Counted from the stretch's first letter, positions 1 to 9,514 are shown. The stretch is DNA of 64,000 nucleotides from Streptomyces sp. NBC_01497 (GCF_036250695.1 NZ_CP109427.1:7936001-8000000), one strand, 5' to 3'. The notes: generated by a model from the sequence alone, not told the origin. Numbers and translations are program-made.

Positions 1-78
1 GACTGCTGGTCGGTGCCCGCGCCCCCCGGCGGCCGCGTGGACATTGTCCCCGCGACGGCGTCCGGGAGGTCCCGGTGA
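1..78 (+). CDS. C-terminal tail of an upstream gene (partial)
   Basis: Frame 1 is open from the first base to a TGA at 76-78, giving about 25 residues (ending GRSR). The TGA overlaps the GTG start of the glycosyltransferase in a GTGA arrangement, which suggests translational coupling to an upstream gene outside the window. Too short to identify; it could be fortuitous reading. Confidence 0.35.
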   Translation, partial: DCWSVPAPPGGRVDIVPATASGRSR

Positions 79-947
79 ACGCGTCGGTCCCCGGCGTCAC
101 GGTCGTCATCCCCTGCCACAACGACGGGGTCTTCGTCGGTGGGGCCGTCGACAGTGCCCTGGCACAGAGCCACCCCGATGTCACCGAGATCGTGGTGATC
201 GACGACGCCTCCGACGACCCCGCCACACGGGACGTGCTCGCCTCCCTGGACGCGGAACGCGTCCGCGTCCTGCGCGTGCCCCACGGCCACGTGGCCGCGG
301 CCCGCAACCACGGCATCCGACAGGCTCGCACCCCGTACGTCATGGTCCTCGACAGCGACGACAGGATGGAACCGGACTACCTCAAGGAGACCGTCTCACT
401 GCTGGAGGCGGACCCGTCGCTGGCCGTCGCGGGGAGCTGGCTGCGGACGTGGGGCGCGGGCGAGTGGGTGGTCAAGCCGTCCGGGGGCGGCCTGACCGAG
501 TTCCTGCCCCGTAACAACTGCCCGGGGTCCTCGCTGCTGCGCAGGTCGTGCTGGCAGGAGTGCGGCGGATACAGCGAGGAACTGCGAGGGGACTACGAGG
601 ACTGGGACTACTACCTGAAGGTGACCTCCCGGGGATGGCGGATCGCCGTCGTACCGGCTCCCCTGATGCGCTACCACCTCGCCCAGGGTTCCCTGAACAC
701 CCAGGGGTTCGCCCGCCGCCCCGAACTCGTCGCGGAAATCGTCCGCAGACACCTCGACACCTACCGCGCACACATCGTCGAGGCCATGGCCGGCAAGGAA
801 CGCATCCTGATGCAGCGAGTGGAAGAGCTGCGGGACCATCTGGTCGCCACTCCGGACGCGCCGTTGCCACAAGTGACGTTCGGGGACGGTGGTCTCGCCT
901 TCGCCGCAGCGGTGCAGGCGCTGCGTGAGGGCGCCGTCCGGCCCTGA
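75..947 (+). CDS. Glycosyltransferase family 2 (GT-A fold)
   Basis: A 290-residue GT2 glycosyltransferase. The N-terminus (TVVIPCHNDGVFVGGAVDSAL) has the strand-helix pattern of the nucleotide-sugar fold, followed by VVIDDASDD (about residue 42) and the metal-binding acidic motif VLDSDDRMEPDY (about 92-103). Further in, EDWDYYLK (about 177) fits the usual ED acceptor-side motif. There is no signal peptide or membrane segment, so it is probably cytosolic. The GTG start at 75 has GGGAGG at 63-68. Family members transfer sugars to polysaccharides, lipids or natural products; donor and acceptor cannot be told. About 50 C-terminal residues after the GT domain are unassigned. Confidence 0.88.
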   Translation: MNASVPGVTVVIPCHNDGVFVGGAVDSALAQSHPDVTEIVVIDDASDDPATRDVLASLDAERVRVLRVPHGHVAAARNHGIRQARTPYVMVLDSDDRMEPDYLKETVSLLEADPSLAVAGSWLRTWGAGEWVVKPSGGGLTEFLPRNNCPGSSLLRRSCWQECGGYSEELRGDYEDWDYYLKVTSRGWRIAVVPAPLMRYHLAQGSLNTQGFARRPELVAEIVRRHLDTYRAHIVEAMAGKERILMQRVEELRDHLVATPDAPLPQVTFGDGGLAFAAAVQALREGAVRP

Positions 948-1263
948 CCTGGACGTGTGTCGCCGAGCCGGGAGCCGGGGGAGCGAGGCGCGCCTGGCGA
1001 ACGCGCGGTGCCTGCGCGCCTAACGGCCTTCTCGGCCTGCGGTCGCTTCCACAACCGTTGCGGAGCCGTCGCCGACGTCGAGAGTGCTGATACGGGGTGG
1101 TGTGCTGGACAAGGTTCCGCTCCTTGGCGTGTGCCGGCGCCATGTGCCGCCCTCCGGCTCGGTTCTTCTGCGCGCCTCGGTCTCATCCGGACGGGCCACG
1201 TGGGCCCGGGTGAAGGCCGGGGAGGCGAAAAGATGCTGCGCTCGGCACGGCGGTGTCGGCAGG
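948..1263. other. Intergenic, no gene seen
   Basis: This stretch of about 315 bases has no convincing coding frame, hairpin or repeat. Upstream extension of the next reading frame through it lacks a good ribosome site and reads as Arg/Cys-rich non-protein-like sequence. Confidence 0.5.
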
Positions 1264-2124
1264 ATGCCTGTCGTGACTGAACAGCAGAGGGACACCATTC
1301 CGCCCCGTCCGGTCCTCGATGCCTTCGGTGTGCGGGGCGCCCCTGTCCCGCTGCCCGGTGGGCAAGGAAGAAGTGTTCTTGTCGGTGGGTTTGTCTTCAA
1401 GCCCGCCGAGGGAGCCGGGGACGAGGTCGAGTGGGCTGCTTCCCTGTTCGAGACACTGGCGCCAGGCAGGGGATTCCGCGTACCGCGGCCGCTCCGTGCC
1501 ACGGACGGGCGGAGCCTCGTGGACGGCTGGACCGCCGGCGAGTTCCTGACGGGCGAGCCTGGTCCGCGGGGACAGTGGAGCGGTGTGCTCAGCGCCGGGC
1601 GGGCTTTTCACGCCGCCCTGCGACACCTGCCCCGGCCCGACTTCCTGGATCACCGCACCCATCCCTGGGCCGTGGCCGACCGGGTCGCGTGGGGCGAACG
1701 GGGCATCGACGTGACCGACGACCTCGACTCGCCGTATTCGGCGCTGCTGGAGCTGAGGCGGCCGGTTGAGCAGGACGCGGCCCAGCTCATTCACGGCGAC
1801 CTCACCGGCAATGTGCTTTTCGCCGCGGACGCCGAGCCCGCCGTGATCGACTTTTCGCCGTACTGGCGGCCTCCGGTGTTCGCCGAGGCCGTCGTCGTGG
1901 CGGACGGCCTGCTGTGGTTCGACCTTCCGCCCGACCTGCCGGCGCGGATGAGTGATCGTCCCGACTGGCAGCAGATGGTGATCCGTGCGCTGATCTTCAG
2001 GCTCGTCGCACAGAGTGAGAGCACTCGGCCGTCGGGACAGGATCAGTGCGGTGAGGCCGAGCGGTATATGAGGGCGATCGACGTCGTGGTCAAGAAGTTG
2101 GCGGGGCCCGGGTCCCGGGGATAG
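1264..2124 (+). CDS. Kinase-fold (TIGR02569/APH-like) actinobacterial protein
   Basis: Protein of about 286 residues resembling the actinobacterial TIGR02569 family, a relative of aminoglycoside phosphotransferases. The C-terminal half shows the catalytic-loop-like LIHGDLTGNVLF and the metal-binding-like VIDFSPYWRP, both characteristic of the family. The N-terminal part has VLVGGFVFKP, equivalent to the glycine-rich/Lys region. The substrate is unknown; it may phosphorylate a small molecule or be a pseudokinase. ATG 1264 lies almost on the GGCAGG ribosome-like site, so GTG 1273 is an equally good start. The frame stays open upstream to 1084 but that part is not protein-like. Confidence 0.75.
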   Translation: MPVVTEQQRDTIPPRPVLDAFGVRGAPVPLPGGQGRSVLVGGFVFKPAEGAGDEVEWAASLFETLAPGRGFRVPRPLRATDGRSLVDGWTAGEFLTGEPGPRGQWSGVLSAGRAFHAALRHLPRPDFLDHRTHPWAVADRVAWGERGIDVTDDLDSPYSALLELRRPVEQDAAQLIHGDLTGNVLFAADAEPAVIDFSPYWRPPVFAEAVVVADGLLWFDLPPDLPARMSDRPDWQQMVIRALIFRLVAQSESTRPSGQDQCGEAERYMRAIDVVVKKLAGPGSRG

Positions 2125-2730
2125 CCCCTCCCCGGGCCGCCCTTCCCGGCTGAACGGGCTCCGCGGGGGTGCCGGATCACCGCTGGCGCGTCCGGGTCGG
2201 CGTTCGCTTTTTATCGCTCCTGATGCGGAGGAAGGTCCTGGCCCCGCATCCCGTGCCGGCGGGTCACCGGCCCGACTGCCTCGACGGCCGGTGGCTGATC
2301 GCCGAAGGACTCGCACTCACCGCGCTCACCGTTCCCGCCACGCGATCGGCGGAGCGGTGAGGCCGTTGCCTTCGCCGTGGGCGCCACCGGCATCGATGTC
2401 TCCGGCATCCGCACTCGACGGGCGGCGGGGGACAGGCGCGCGATGTCCTTCGCGGAGGTTGTGAACCGTCAGGAACGGCTGCCGGCCCGCGTCGCGCCGC
2501 CGACCCGCAGGCCGCCGCGCGCCGGAGGAACCGCAGGTGCCATCCGCGCGACGTCGGGGCCGTACAACCCGGGCCGTACCGTGAGCGGGTCCGGTTGACC
2601 CGCGGTTCCCGTCCCTGATCCGGACCGGCCCGTGGGCCGCGAAGCGCGGCAGCGGATCGGCCTGAGGTTGGCCGGCCCATTCAGGGGAACGCGGTTCACT
2701 GCCAACCCTGGCAACTGGAGGTCCTCCCGT
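2125..2730. other. Long intergenic region upstream of the sigma factor
   Basis: About 600 bases without a credible gene. Short frames (for example 2169-2360 on plus) have no ribosome site or recognisable domain. It presumably carries the promoter of the sigma factor gene, but I cannot point to a convincing GTTT/GGGTA-type SigB-family promoter. Confidence 0.5.
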
Positions 2731-3597
2731 ATGACTGCTGGCCCCGTCCTCACCGCTTCTGCCGCCCTGTCCGTCTCCGAGCGGGTGGGTGAGCTGCCGT
2801 GGGTCGAGGACCCCCAGGCGGTGGCGCCGAAGGACGCGAGGGCCCTGTCGAAGGTGTTCTTCGACCGGTTGCAGAGCGTGGAGGAGGGGACGCGTGAGTA
2901 CGCGTACGCGCGCAACACCCTCGTCGAGATGAACATGTCCCTGGTCCACTTCGCTGCGCGCCGTTTCCACCGCAGGGACCAGATGGAGGACGTGATCCAG
3001 GTCGGCATGATCGGCCTGATCAAGGCCATCGACCGCTTCGACCTCTCTCGCGAGAACGAGTTCGCCACCTTCGCGATCCCCTACATCGTCGGGGAGATCA
3101 AGCGGTTCTTCCGCGACACCAGCTGGGACGTCCACGTCCCCCGCCGTCTGCAGGAACTGCGCAGCGAACTCGCCAAGGCCCGCGACGCCCTCCACGCGCG
3201 CCTGGACCGGGACCCGACCGTCGCCGAACTCGCGACGCACCTGGACCGGCCGCAGGAGGAGATCCTCGACGGGATCATCGCCGCCAACGGCTACAACACC
3301 GACTCCCTCGACATGCCCTACGACAACGGCGACGCTGCCCGTGGCCGCAACACCAGCCTCGCCGACTTCACCGGCAGCATCGACCCGGGCATGGAGCTCG
3401 TAGAGGACCTCACCTCGCTCGCGCCCCTGGTCGCCGAGCTGCCCGAGCGTGAGCAGCGGATCCTGCGGATGCGCTTCGGTCAGGAGATGACGCAGTCCCA
3501 GATCGGTGAGGAACTGGGCTACTCGCAGATGCACGTCTCACGCCTCATCACCCGCGCCGTCAAGACCCTGCGCATGGGCCTGCTCACCGATCGGTGA
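2731..3597 (+). CDS. RNA polymerase sigma factor, SigB/SigF/SigG family
   Basis: A 288-residue sigma-70 factor of the stress/sporulation SigB-F-G group. Region 2 reads NMSLVHFAARRFHRRDQMEDVIQVGMIGLIKAIDRFD (core binding and -10 recognition, about residues 70-106) followed by FATFAIPYIVGEIKRFFRD. Region 3 includes RDPTVAELATHLD. Region 4 (LPEREQRILRMRFGQEMTQSQIGEELGYSQMHVSRLI) holds the -35-binding helix-turn-helix. It directs polymerase to stress or developmental promoters. ATG 2731 is chosen for GGAGG at 2717-2721; the frame is open further upstream without support. No anti-sigma (RsbW-like) or STAS partner is adjacent, so its control partner is elsewhere. Confidence 0.93.
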   Translation: MTAGPVLTASAALSVSERVGELPWVEDPQAVAPKDARALSKVFFDRLQSVEEGTREYAYARNTLVEMNMSLVHFAARRFHRRDQMEDVIQVGMIGLIKAIDRFDLSRENEFATFAIPYIVGEIKRFFRDTSWDVHVPRRLQELRSELAKARDALHARLDRDPTVAELATHLDRPQEEILDGIIAANGYNTDSLDMPYDNGDAARGRNTSLADFTGSIDPGMELVEDLTSLAPLVAELPEREQRILRMRFGQEMTQSQIGEELGYSQMHVSRLITRAVKTLRMGLLTDR

Positions 3598-3616
3598 GTG
3601 CTCTCGCCACCCGAAG

Positions 3617-3632
3617 GGGCGCGCACGCGCCC
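3617..3632 (+). terminator. GC hairpin downstream of sigma factor
   Basis: GGGCGC, loop GCAC, GCGCCC lies 20 bases after the sigma factor stop codon. The arms are perfect and can be lengthened by a base pair with a shorter loop. There is no T-tract, as is usual in streptomycetes. Confidence 0.5.
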
Positions 3633-3910
3633 GCTTGACCGGGGCGGCGGCGAGTGACGGGAGTTCCCGTGTATCCCGCTGCGTGGTCCGAAGGGGAGCC
3701 GTGAAGGGTGCCGATCAGGCAAAGAACCTGTTCAGGTGCCCTTCCGCGCTGTCCTGAAGAGGGCCGGCCACTTCGGTGACCACGACACCACCAGGTTCTG
3801 GTCGCCTGGTGACGGAGTGGCCGTCGACGCCGGAGAGCAGAGCCACGTGGCAGCGCGCCATGCCGCCGCCGGTATGGATGAAGCACTGTTCATGATGGCA
3901 CCGGCGCTCC
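3633..3910. other. Intergenic between convergent genes
   Basis: Lies between the sigma factor and the convergent MFS exporter. Overlapping short frames on both strands lack ribosome sites or motifs. No gene is supported here. Confidence 0.45.
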
Positions 3911-5158
3911 TCAGTCGAAGGTGACGGACCGCAGGGTGGGGCTGAGGCAGCCGTGGATTCCGGCGGCGACGGTCACCACCGCGCAGATCAGTGTGGTCTG
4001 CCGGGCGCCGGCGAAGTCCGACCAGAACCCGAGCAGATTGTTGCTCACGACCAGCGGGAGGGTCTGGACCAGGATATTGATCGACTGCACGCGCGACATG
4101 TACGCCTCGGGCGCGGAGCGCAGTACCAGAGGACCGATATGGGTGCTGAACAGTCCCGTGCCCAGACCCGCTACGGTGCTTCCGGCCACGCAGACGACCA
4201 ACGATCCGGTCAGGGCGAGAAGACCCACTCCCAGTCCCGCGATCAGCAGTCCGAGCGCGCTGCACAGGCCCGTTCTCCGAGCGGTGCCGCGGGAGAGTGC
4301 CACGACGGCGACCAGGACGCTGGAAGCACTGAAGGCCCCGATCACCAGGCCCGCGGTCCTCGCGTCCCAGTGGGCCTGACGGGCCAGCAGCGGCACCATG
4401 AGGGCTGTGACCGGCAGGAGGAGACCCGCCGACACGGCGATCAGCGCCATGGTCGCGCGCAACAGGGGCTCTTGGGCCACCAGTCGGACGCCACGGCCCA
4501 TCTCCTGGAAGATGCCTTTCTCGGGGGTCTGCTCGATCCGGCCGGGAACCCGGACGAAGAAGAGCACGACGAGCATCAGGGTGAAGGTCACCGCGTCGAG
4601 GAGGAGAGCGCCGTCGAGGCCGCTGAGACCGACGACGAAGCCCCCGATCGGCGCTCCGCACAACGCCACGACCCTGCCGACGACCTGGCGGGCGGCCAGG
4701 GCCCTGGGTACCGCCTGATCCGCCACCAGCCGGCGGGGCATGGAACTCGAAGCGGGCAGGTAGAAGGCGTCGACGGTGCCGACGCACAGGGCGATCGCGA
4801 TCAGCAGCCACACGGACGCGTGATGCCCGGCGGAGACCAGGGCCGCGGTCAGCGTCACCAGGATCATCACCGCGTCACCGGCCATCATGACCTGCCTGGC
4901 CCCACGGCGGTCGGCGATCGCGCCACCGAAGAGCAGCAGGACCGACCGCGGCACGATCACCGCGGTCAGGACGGCACCCGCGGACCCGCCCCCGAAGGAG
5001 GACGCGACCCAGCCGAGTGCGAAGTACAGAACGGCGTCGCCGAGCAGACTGCCGGCCAACCCGGTCAGCCAGAGCAGGAAACCGCTGCCCAGCCGCGTGG
5101 CGGCCGCGCTGCTCTCCTTCGTGTACGGACCAGTGGCAGCCGCGGCCGGGTCACTCAC
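3911..5158 (-). CDS. MFS transporter (DHA3/EntS-like efflux permease)
   Basis: A 415-residue integral membrane protein with about 12 hydrophobic segments, beginning FLLWLTGLAGSLLGDAVLYFALGW, typical of DHA3-type major facilitator exporters. The loop after TM2 holds GGAIADRRGARQ, the family motif A (GxxxDRxGRR-like). A central loop (VPGRIEQTPEKG) separates the two six-helix halves. Members export drugs, siderophores or macrolides by proton antiport; the substrate is unknown. It stands alone with no adjacent regulator. Confidence 0.88.
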   Translation of the reverse strand: MSDPAAAATGPYTKESSAAATRLGSGFLLWLTGLAGSLLGDAVLYFALGWVASSFGGGSAGAVLTAVIVPRSVLLLFGGAIADRRGARQVMMAGDAVMILVTLTAALVSAGHHASVWLLIAIALCVGTVDAFYLPASSSMPRRLVADQAVPRALAARQVVGRVVALCGAPIGGFVVGLSGLDGALLLDAVTFTLMLVVLFFVRVPGRIEQTPEKGIFQEMGRGVRLVAQEPLLRATMALIAVSAGLLLPVTALMVPLLARQAHWDARTAGLVIGAFSASSVLVAVVALSRGTARRTGLCSALGLLIAGLGVGLLALTGSLVVCVAGSTVAGLGTGLFSTHIGPLVLRSAPEAYMSRVQSINILVQTLPLVVSNNLLGFWSDFAGARQTTLICAVVTVAAGIHGCLSPTLRSVTFD

Positions 5159-5273
5159 GTGCGTACCTCATCCGTCTCTCCTGGGCGGGCGGGCTGCCCG
5201 TCGTCATGCCGGACTCGGACGACCGCCGCACTCTTCTGGGAAGCCCAGGTTCTCCGGGACCCGGGGAATCCTC

Positions 5274-6141
5274 TCAGCCCGGTTCTGGACCCACGGCGAC
5301 AGGGCGGGTGGAATCGGTGACCCAGGCCGACCAAGAGCCGGGATAGAGCGCCGCGTTGATACCGATGGCGGCAAGGGCGGCGATCTCGTGCGCGGCGGCA
5401 ACGCCCCCACCGCAGTACACGCCGACGCTTCGGGTATCGTCCGCGCCCAGCGCGTGAAAGCGCGCACGCAGCGTCTCCCCATCGGCGAAGTCGCCGTCGG
5501 CGTCGAGGTTCCCGGCGGTGGGAGCGTTGATCGCCCCGGGGATGTGGCCGGCGGGCGAGTCGTCCCCCGCCCCGGGATCCCCCCTGTACTGGGCCGCGGT
5601 ACGCGCGTCCAGGAGCAGCCCCTGACGGGCCAGTCGGGCCGCGTCCGCCGCGTCCAGGACGGGGAGGCGGCCCGGCTCGACGACCGCGTCCCCGTGTGCG
5701 GGATCCGGTACGTCCGTGGTCAGAGGTCCTCCGATCCTGCGCCAGGCGGCGAGCCCCCCGTCCAGGAGCCGGACACCGTCGATCCCGGCCCAGCGCAGGA
5801 CCCACCACGCCCGTCCCGCGGCCCGGCCGCCCTCGTCGTCGTAGACCACGACGGGAGAGCCCTTCCGCACGCCCCAACGGCGCAGATCGTCTTGGAGCCG
5901 GCCCGGATCGGGCAGCGGGCCGCGGCCCGAAGCCGGGGGTGGGGGGCGCGGCCAACTCGGTGCTGAGATGCACCGGGACAGCGCCCTGAAGGTGCCCTTT
6001 CCAATAACCGCTTCGGCTCTCCGCCGGTGTTTTGCCGCGTGCCACGTGCAGCAGGACCGGCGCCGGCCCGGAGCCCGCTCCTTCCAGCAGGACGGAAGCG
6101 CTCACGAGAACGGTGGCTCGCGTGTCGCGGCCGGAGGTCAT
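5274..6141 (-). pseudogene. Thiosulfate sulfurtransferase (rhodanese), frameshifted
   Basis: Two frames together make a two-domain rhodanese of about 290 residues. From ATG 6141 the first frame reads VLVSASVLLEGAG, then SRSGYWKGHLQGAVPVHLST. The second frame continues PLPDPGRLQDDL, RKGSPVVVYDDEGG and the catalytic loop VGVYCGGGVAA with the persulfide cysteine (usual CGSGVTA), ending at 5274. Removing one base from the G5-T-G6 tract at about 5936-5946 (plus strand) restores a continuous protein. An intact enzyme would move sulfane sulfur from thiosulfate to cyanide or thiols. It is either a genuine frameshift or a homopolymer sequencing error. The GTG at 5870 could give a C-domain-only product. 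Confidence 0.75.
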
Positions 6142-6394
6142 GAGCCGGGCTGTTCGTCGTCGCGTGAGGCATCGGCGTACACGCTGCGGGGACGGCCGAG
6201 TCGACCCCTGTGACCCTCGTGAGCCCCCTGGTCCAGTGCGATCAGCAGCCGGCGCCCGGGCTGCCTGCGCACGGTGAGGCAACCCCCGACGTCGCGCGGG
6301 TGCGATGCGATCACACGCGCTGTCCCCCACGATCTCCCGTGGCGTGCGCTGCGCCTATGGGCCCCTCGCGCCTCTCTCCTGAGGTCCGATGCCC

Positions 6395-6441
6395 GTCGCG
6401 CGCGGCCGGGGCCGCCGCTGGACGCCCCGGCCGCGCGCGAC
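6395..6441 (-). terminator. Strong hairpin terminator after metE
   Basis: Perfect 18-base inverted repeat: the left arm at 6395-6412 and the right arm at 6424-6441 (right arm GCCCCGGCCGCGCGCGAC) with an 11-base loop. It begins right after the metE stop codon (6448) in the minus direction. It is one of the strongest hairpins in the window. Confidence 0.85.
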
Positions 6442-6447
6442 TCCCGG

Positions 6448-8766
6448 TCAGGAAGAGGCGAGCTCGTTTCGTACCGTGCGGGTCGCGCTGACGATGTTCT
6501 CCAGTGAGGCGCGGGTCTCGGGCCAGCCTCGCGTCTTCAGACCGCAGTCGGGGTTGACCCAGAGCCTGTCGGCGGGAATGGCCTTCAGCCCGGTGCGGAG
6601 CAGGTCGGCGGCTTCCTCGGCGCTCGGAACGCGTGGCGAATGGATGTCGTACACCCCTGGCCCGGCTTCACGCGGGTAGCCGTGCGTGGCGAGTTCGTGC
6701 GCGACTTGCATGTGGGAGCGGGCGGCCTCCAGGCTGATGACGTCGGCGTCGAGGTCGTCGATCGCCTGGACGATGTCGCCGAACTCCGCGTAGCACATGT
6801 GGGTGTGGATCTGGGTTTCCGCTCGCGCCCCACCGGTCGTGAGCCGGAACGCCTCCGTGGCCCACGCCAGGTAGGCGGCGCGGTCCGCGGCCCGCAGCGG
6901 GAGCGTCTCCCGCAGCGCGGGCTCGTCCACCTGGACGACGGAGGTGCCGGCCGCCTCCAGGTCGTCCACCTCGTCGCGCAGGGCCAGGGCGACCTGCCGT
7001 GCCGTGTCGCCGAGAGGCAGGTCGTCGCGGACGAAGGACCACGCGAGCATGGTGACCGGACCCGTGAGCATGCCCTTGACCGGTCGATCGGTCAGGGACT
7101 GCGCGTGGGCTGTCCAGCGCACGGTCATCGGCTCCGGCCGGGAGATGTCACCGACCAGGATCGGCGGCCGGACGTAGCGGGTGCCGTACGACTGCACCCA
7201 GCCGTGCCGGGTGGCGAGGTAGCCGGTCAGTTGCTCGGCGAAGTACTGGACCATGTCGTTGCGCTCGGGCTCGCCGTGCACCAGGACGTCCAGGCCCGTC
7301 CTCTCCTGGAAGGAGATGACGTCCTGGATCTCGGTCCTGATGCGCTCCTCGTATCCGGCGGTGTCGATGCGCCCCGCGCGAAGGTCGGCACGGGCGCCGC
7401 GCAGTTCCGCGGTCTGCGGGAACGAGCCGATCGTGGTCGTGGGCAGGAGGGGCAGGCCGAGGTGCGCGCGCTGGGCCGTGGCCCGCTGGGGGTACGGCTG
7501 GGAGCGGTGGGCGTCGGCCTCGGTCACGGCCGCGGCGCGGGCGCGGACGGCCGGGTCCCGGGTGACGGGGGATTCGGCCCGGGACGCGAGGGCGGCGCGG
7601 TTCGCGGCGAGTTCCGCGGTGATCGCCCCGGTGCCGAGGGACAGGCCCGTGGCGAGCGTGACGATCTCCGCGGTCTTCTGCCGGGCGAATGCCAGCCAGC
7701 GCAGGATCTGCGGTGCGATGTCCCGTTCCGCCGCCGTGTCCAGCGGGACGTGCAGCAGGGAGCAGGACGCCGACACGTCGACCCGGTCGGCGAGACCGAG
7801 CAGCGTGCCGAGGGTGGCGAGGGACTTCGTCAGGTCGTTGGCCCAGATGTTGCGACCGTTGACCACTCCGGCGACCAGACGCTTGCCGGGCAGGCCCCCG
7901 ACCGCCGCGAGGGCGTCGAGGTTGGCCGCCGCGGGCCCGGTGAAGTCCACCGCCAGTCCCTCGACCGGTGCTTTGGCCAGCACCGGCAGCGCGTCCCCGA
8001 GACGGTCGAAGTAGGAGGCGACCAGCATCTTCGGCCGGTCGGTGAGTGCCCCGAGATCCCGGTAGGCGCGTGCGGCGGCATTCAGCTCGGCCGGGGTGCG
8101 GTCCTGGACGAGGGCCGGCTCGTCCAGCTGCACCCACTCGGCGCCCGCGGCGTACAGGTCGGCGAGGACGTCGGCGTACACCGGGAGCAGCCGGTCGAGC
8201 AGAGTGAGCGGGTCGAAGTCGCCGGGCACACCGGGGGCGGGCTTGGCGAGCAGGAGATAGGTGACAGGACCGACCAGGGCCGGACGGGCGGCAAGGCCCA
8301 GCGAGAGGGCTTCCCTGAGTTCGGTGACCTGCTTGGCCGAGTCGGCCGTGAACACGGTGCCGGGGCCCAGCTCGGGCACCAGATAGTGGTAGTTGGTGTC
8401 GAACCACTTGGTCATCTCCAGCGGCGCGACGTCCTGCGTCCCGCGTGCCATCGCGAAGTAACCGCCGAGCGGATCGGCGGTGACGGCGTCCCGGTGGCGC
8501 TCGGGGATCGCGCCGACCATCACCGTGGTGTCAAGGACGTGGTCGTAGTACGAGAAGTCGCCCGTCGGAACCTCGTCGACGCCGGCCTCGGCCAGGTGCC
8601 GCCAGTTGTCACGGCGGAGTTCGGCGGCGGTCGCCAGAAGGCCGTCCGGGGTGACGCGGCCTTTCCAGTAGCCTTCGATGGCCTTTTTCAGTTCTCGGTT
8701 CTGTCCCTGACGGGGGTAGCCGTACACGGTGGCCCGTGCTGCCGCGGCTGCGGACTTGCTGGTCAC
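6448..8766 (-). CDS. metE: Cobalamin-independent methionine synthase
   Basis: A 772-residue 5-methyltetrahydropteroyltriglutamate-homocysteine methyltransferase, making methionine from homocysteine without B12. The N-terminal domain starts ATVYGYPRQGQNRELKKAIEGYWKGR, the usual MetE opening. The C-terminal catalytic barrel has LPLLPTTTIGSFPQT, HGEPERNDMVQYF, the zinc ligands in HTHMCYAEF (His, Cys, Glu) and the final zinc cysteine in VNPDCGLKTR. The GTG start at 8766 is set by AAGGAG about 8 bases upstream; the open frame beyond it runs into the riboswitch leader. Control by the upstream cobalamin riboswitch fits the family: when B12 is present, the B12-dependent MetH is used and metE is turned off. 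Confidence 0.97.
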   Translation of the reverse strand: MTSKSAAAAARATVYGYPRQGQNRELKKAIEGYWKGRVTPDGLLATAAELRRDNWRHLAEAGVDEVPTGDFSYYDHVLDTTVMVGAIPERHRDAVTADPLGGYFAMARGTQDVAPLEMTKWFDTNYHYLVPELGPGTVFTADSAKQVTELREALSLGLAARPALVGPVTYLLLAKPAPGVPGDFDPLTLLDRLLPVYADVLADLYAAGAEWVQLDEPALVQDRTPAELNAAARAYRDLGALTDRPKMLVASYFDRLGDALPVLAKAPVEGLAVDFTGPAAANLDALAAVGGLPGKRLVAGVVNGRNIWANDLTKSLATLGTLLGLADRVDVSASCSLLHVPLDTAAERDIAPQILRWLAFARQKTAEIVTLATGLSLGTGAITAELAANRAALASRAESPVTRDPAVRARAAAVTEADAHRSQPYPQRATAQRAHLGLPLLPTTTIGSFPQTAELRGARADLRAGRIDTAGYEERIRTEIQDVISFQERTGLDVLVHGEPERNDMVQYFAEQLTGYLATRHGWVQSYGTRYVRPPILVGDISRPEPMTVRWTAHAQSLTDRPVKGMLTGPVTMLAWSFVRDDLPLGDTARQVALALRDEVDDLEAAGTSVVQVDEPALRETLPLRAADRAAYLAWATEAFRLTTGGARAETQIHTHMCYAEFGDIVQAIDDLDADVISLEAARSHMQVAHELATHGYPREAGPGVYDIHSPRVPSAEEAADLLRTGLKAIPADRLWVNPDCGLKTRGWPETRASLENIVSATRTVRNELASS

Positions 8767-8945
8767 GGAAATCTCCTTCGCGAGATGACTCCTGAGGATC
8801 CCGGCGAGGGGATACGGAGGCGAAGGGAGGACAGACCGGACGGTCCACGCGCGCTGTCGGCGCGATGCTCCGTCCGGTGCGTACGCCGACCCGCCCACGA
8901 GGTCACCGGGAGGTCCGCGTACGAGGCTGGCTCCGCACGCGGGCA

Positions 8946-9125
8946 GTTGGCAGGTCTTCGGACTCGCGGGCACGCCCTCCCGGGGGAGGACATCTACTGG
9001 CCGTCGCTTCCCAGGCCCGTACCTTCAGGCCCAGTGCTGATGACGGCGGTCGTTCCCGCTCACCGCTGCGGGGCAGTCCCGGATTCCCACCGGGTTCCCT
9101 CTTACGACGCGTCTGCCTGGCGGGC
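8946..9125 (-). promoter_or_regulatory. Cobalamin riboswitch upstream of metE
   Basis: On the minus strand the hallmarks appear in order: a P1 5' arm (GGCAG) near 9120, GAGGGAACCCGGTGGGAATC, then CCGGGACTGCCCCGCAGCGG, later CTGGGAAGCGACGGCCAGTAG, and the closing GAAGACCTGCC that pairs with the first arm. This is the conserved B12-aptamer core. About 180 bases separate its 3' end from the metE GTG, room for an expression platform. Binding of adenosylcobalamin is expected to repress metE. Confidence 0.93.
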
Positions 9126-9135
9126 AGGGCGAACC

Positions 9136-9514
9136 AGCTGCATGGTCCAGCCTAGACGGCGCGGCGCGTCTTGGGCAGCACCGCTCGGAACGTGGGACGC
9201 GAAAGGAGACGGCGATCCGGCCTGCCCGGGGGGCGGGGCCCGGGAAGACCTCCGCCACCGGGCCCGGCCGCGGGATCCGCCGTGCCTCACGGCTGGCGTG
9301 CTGCGACGGCCCCGGTCCGGGCGATGTCCCGTCGGTGTCCTCATCGCCTTCGGGACCCCCTCGCGCCCGCGGGGTCCGTGCCCCGTGCGGGACCGCCAGG
9401 GCCCCGGGGAGACAGTCGTGGGAGGAGTGGTCCCGGCCTGAACACTGTCAGTGACGGTACGGGGTCGATGCCGGTCAGGTCATGACCTGTGTCCTTGGTC
9501 AGCGAGGGGGCCGG
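9136..9514. other. Intergenic between metE leader and ABC exporter
   Basis: About 380 bases holding the metE promoter (minus strand, upstream of the riboswitch) and the 3' flank of the ABC exporter. No gene is supported; frames here are antisense or leader shadows. Confidence 0.5.

Noticed and set aside
2169..2360. 63-residue frame upstream of the sigma factor
   Set aside because: No ribosome site, no recognised family, composition not protein-like.
6640..9441. 933-residue plus-strand open frame
   Set aside because: It is antisense to metE and its riboswitch, has no ribosome site or domain, and exists because of high GC codon bias.
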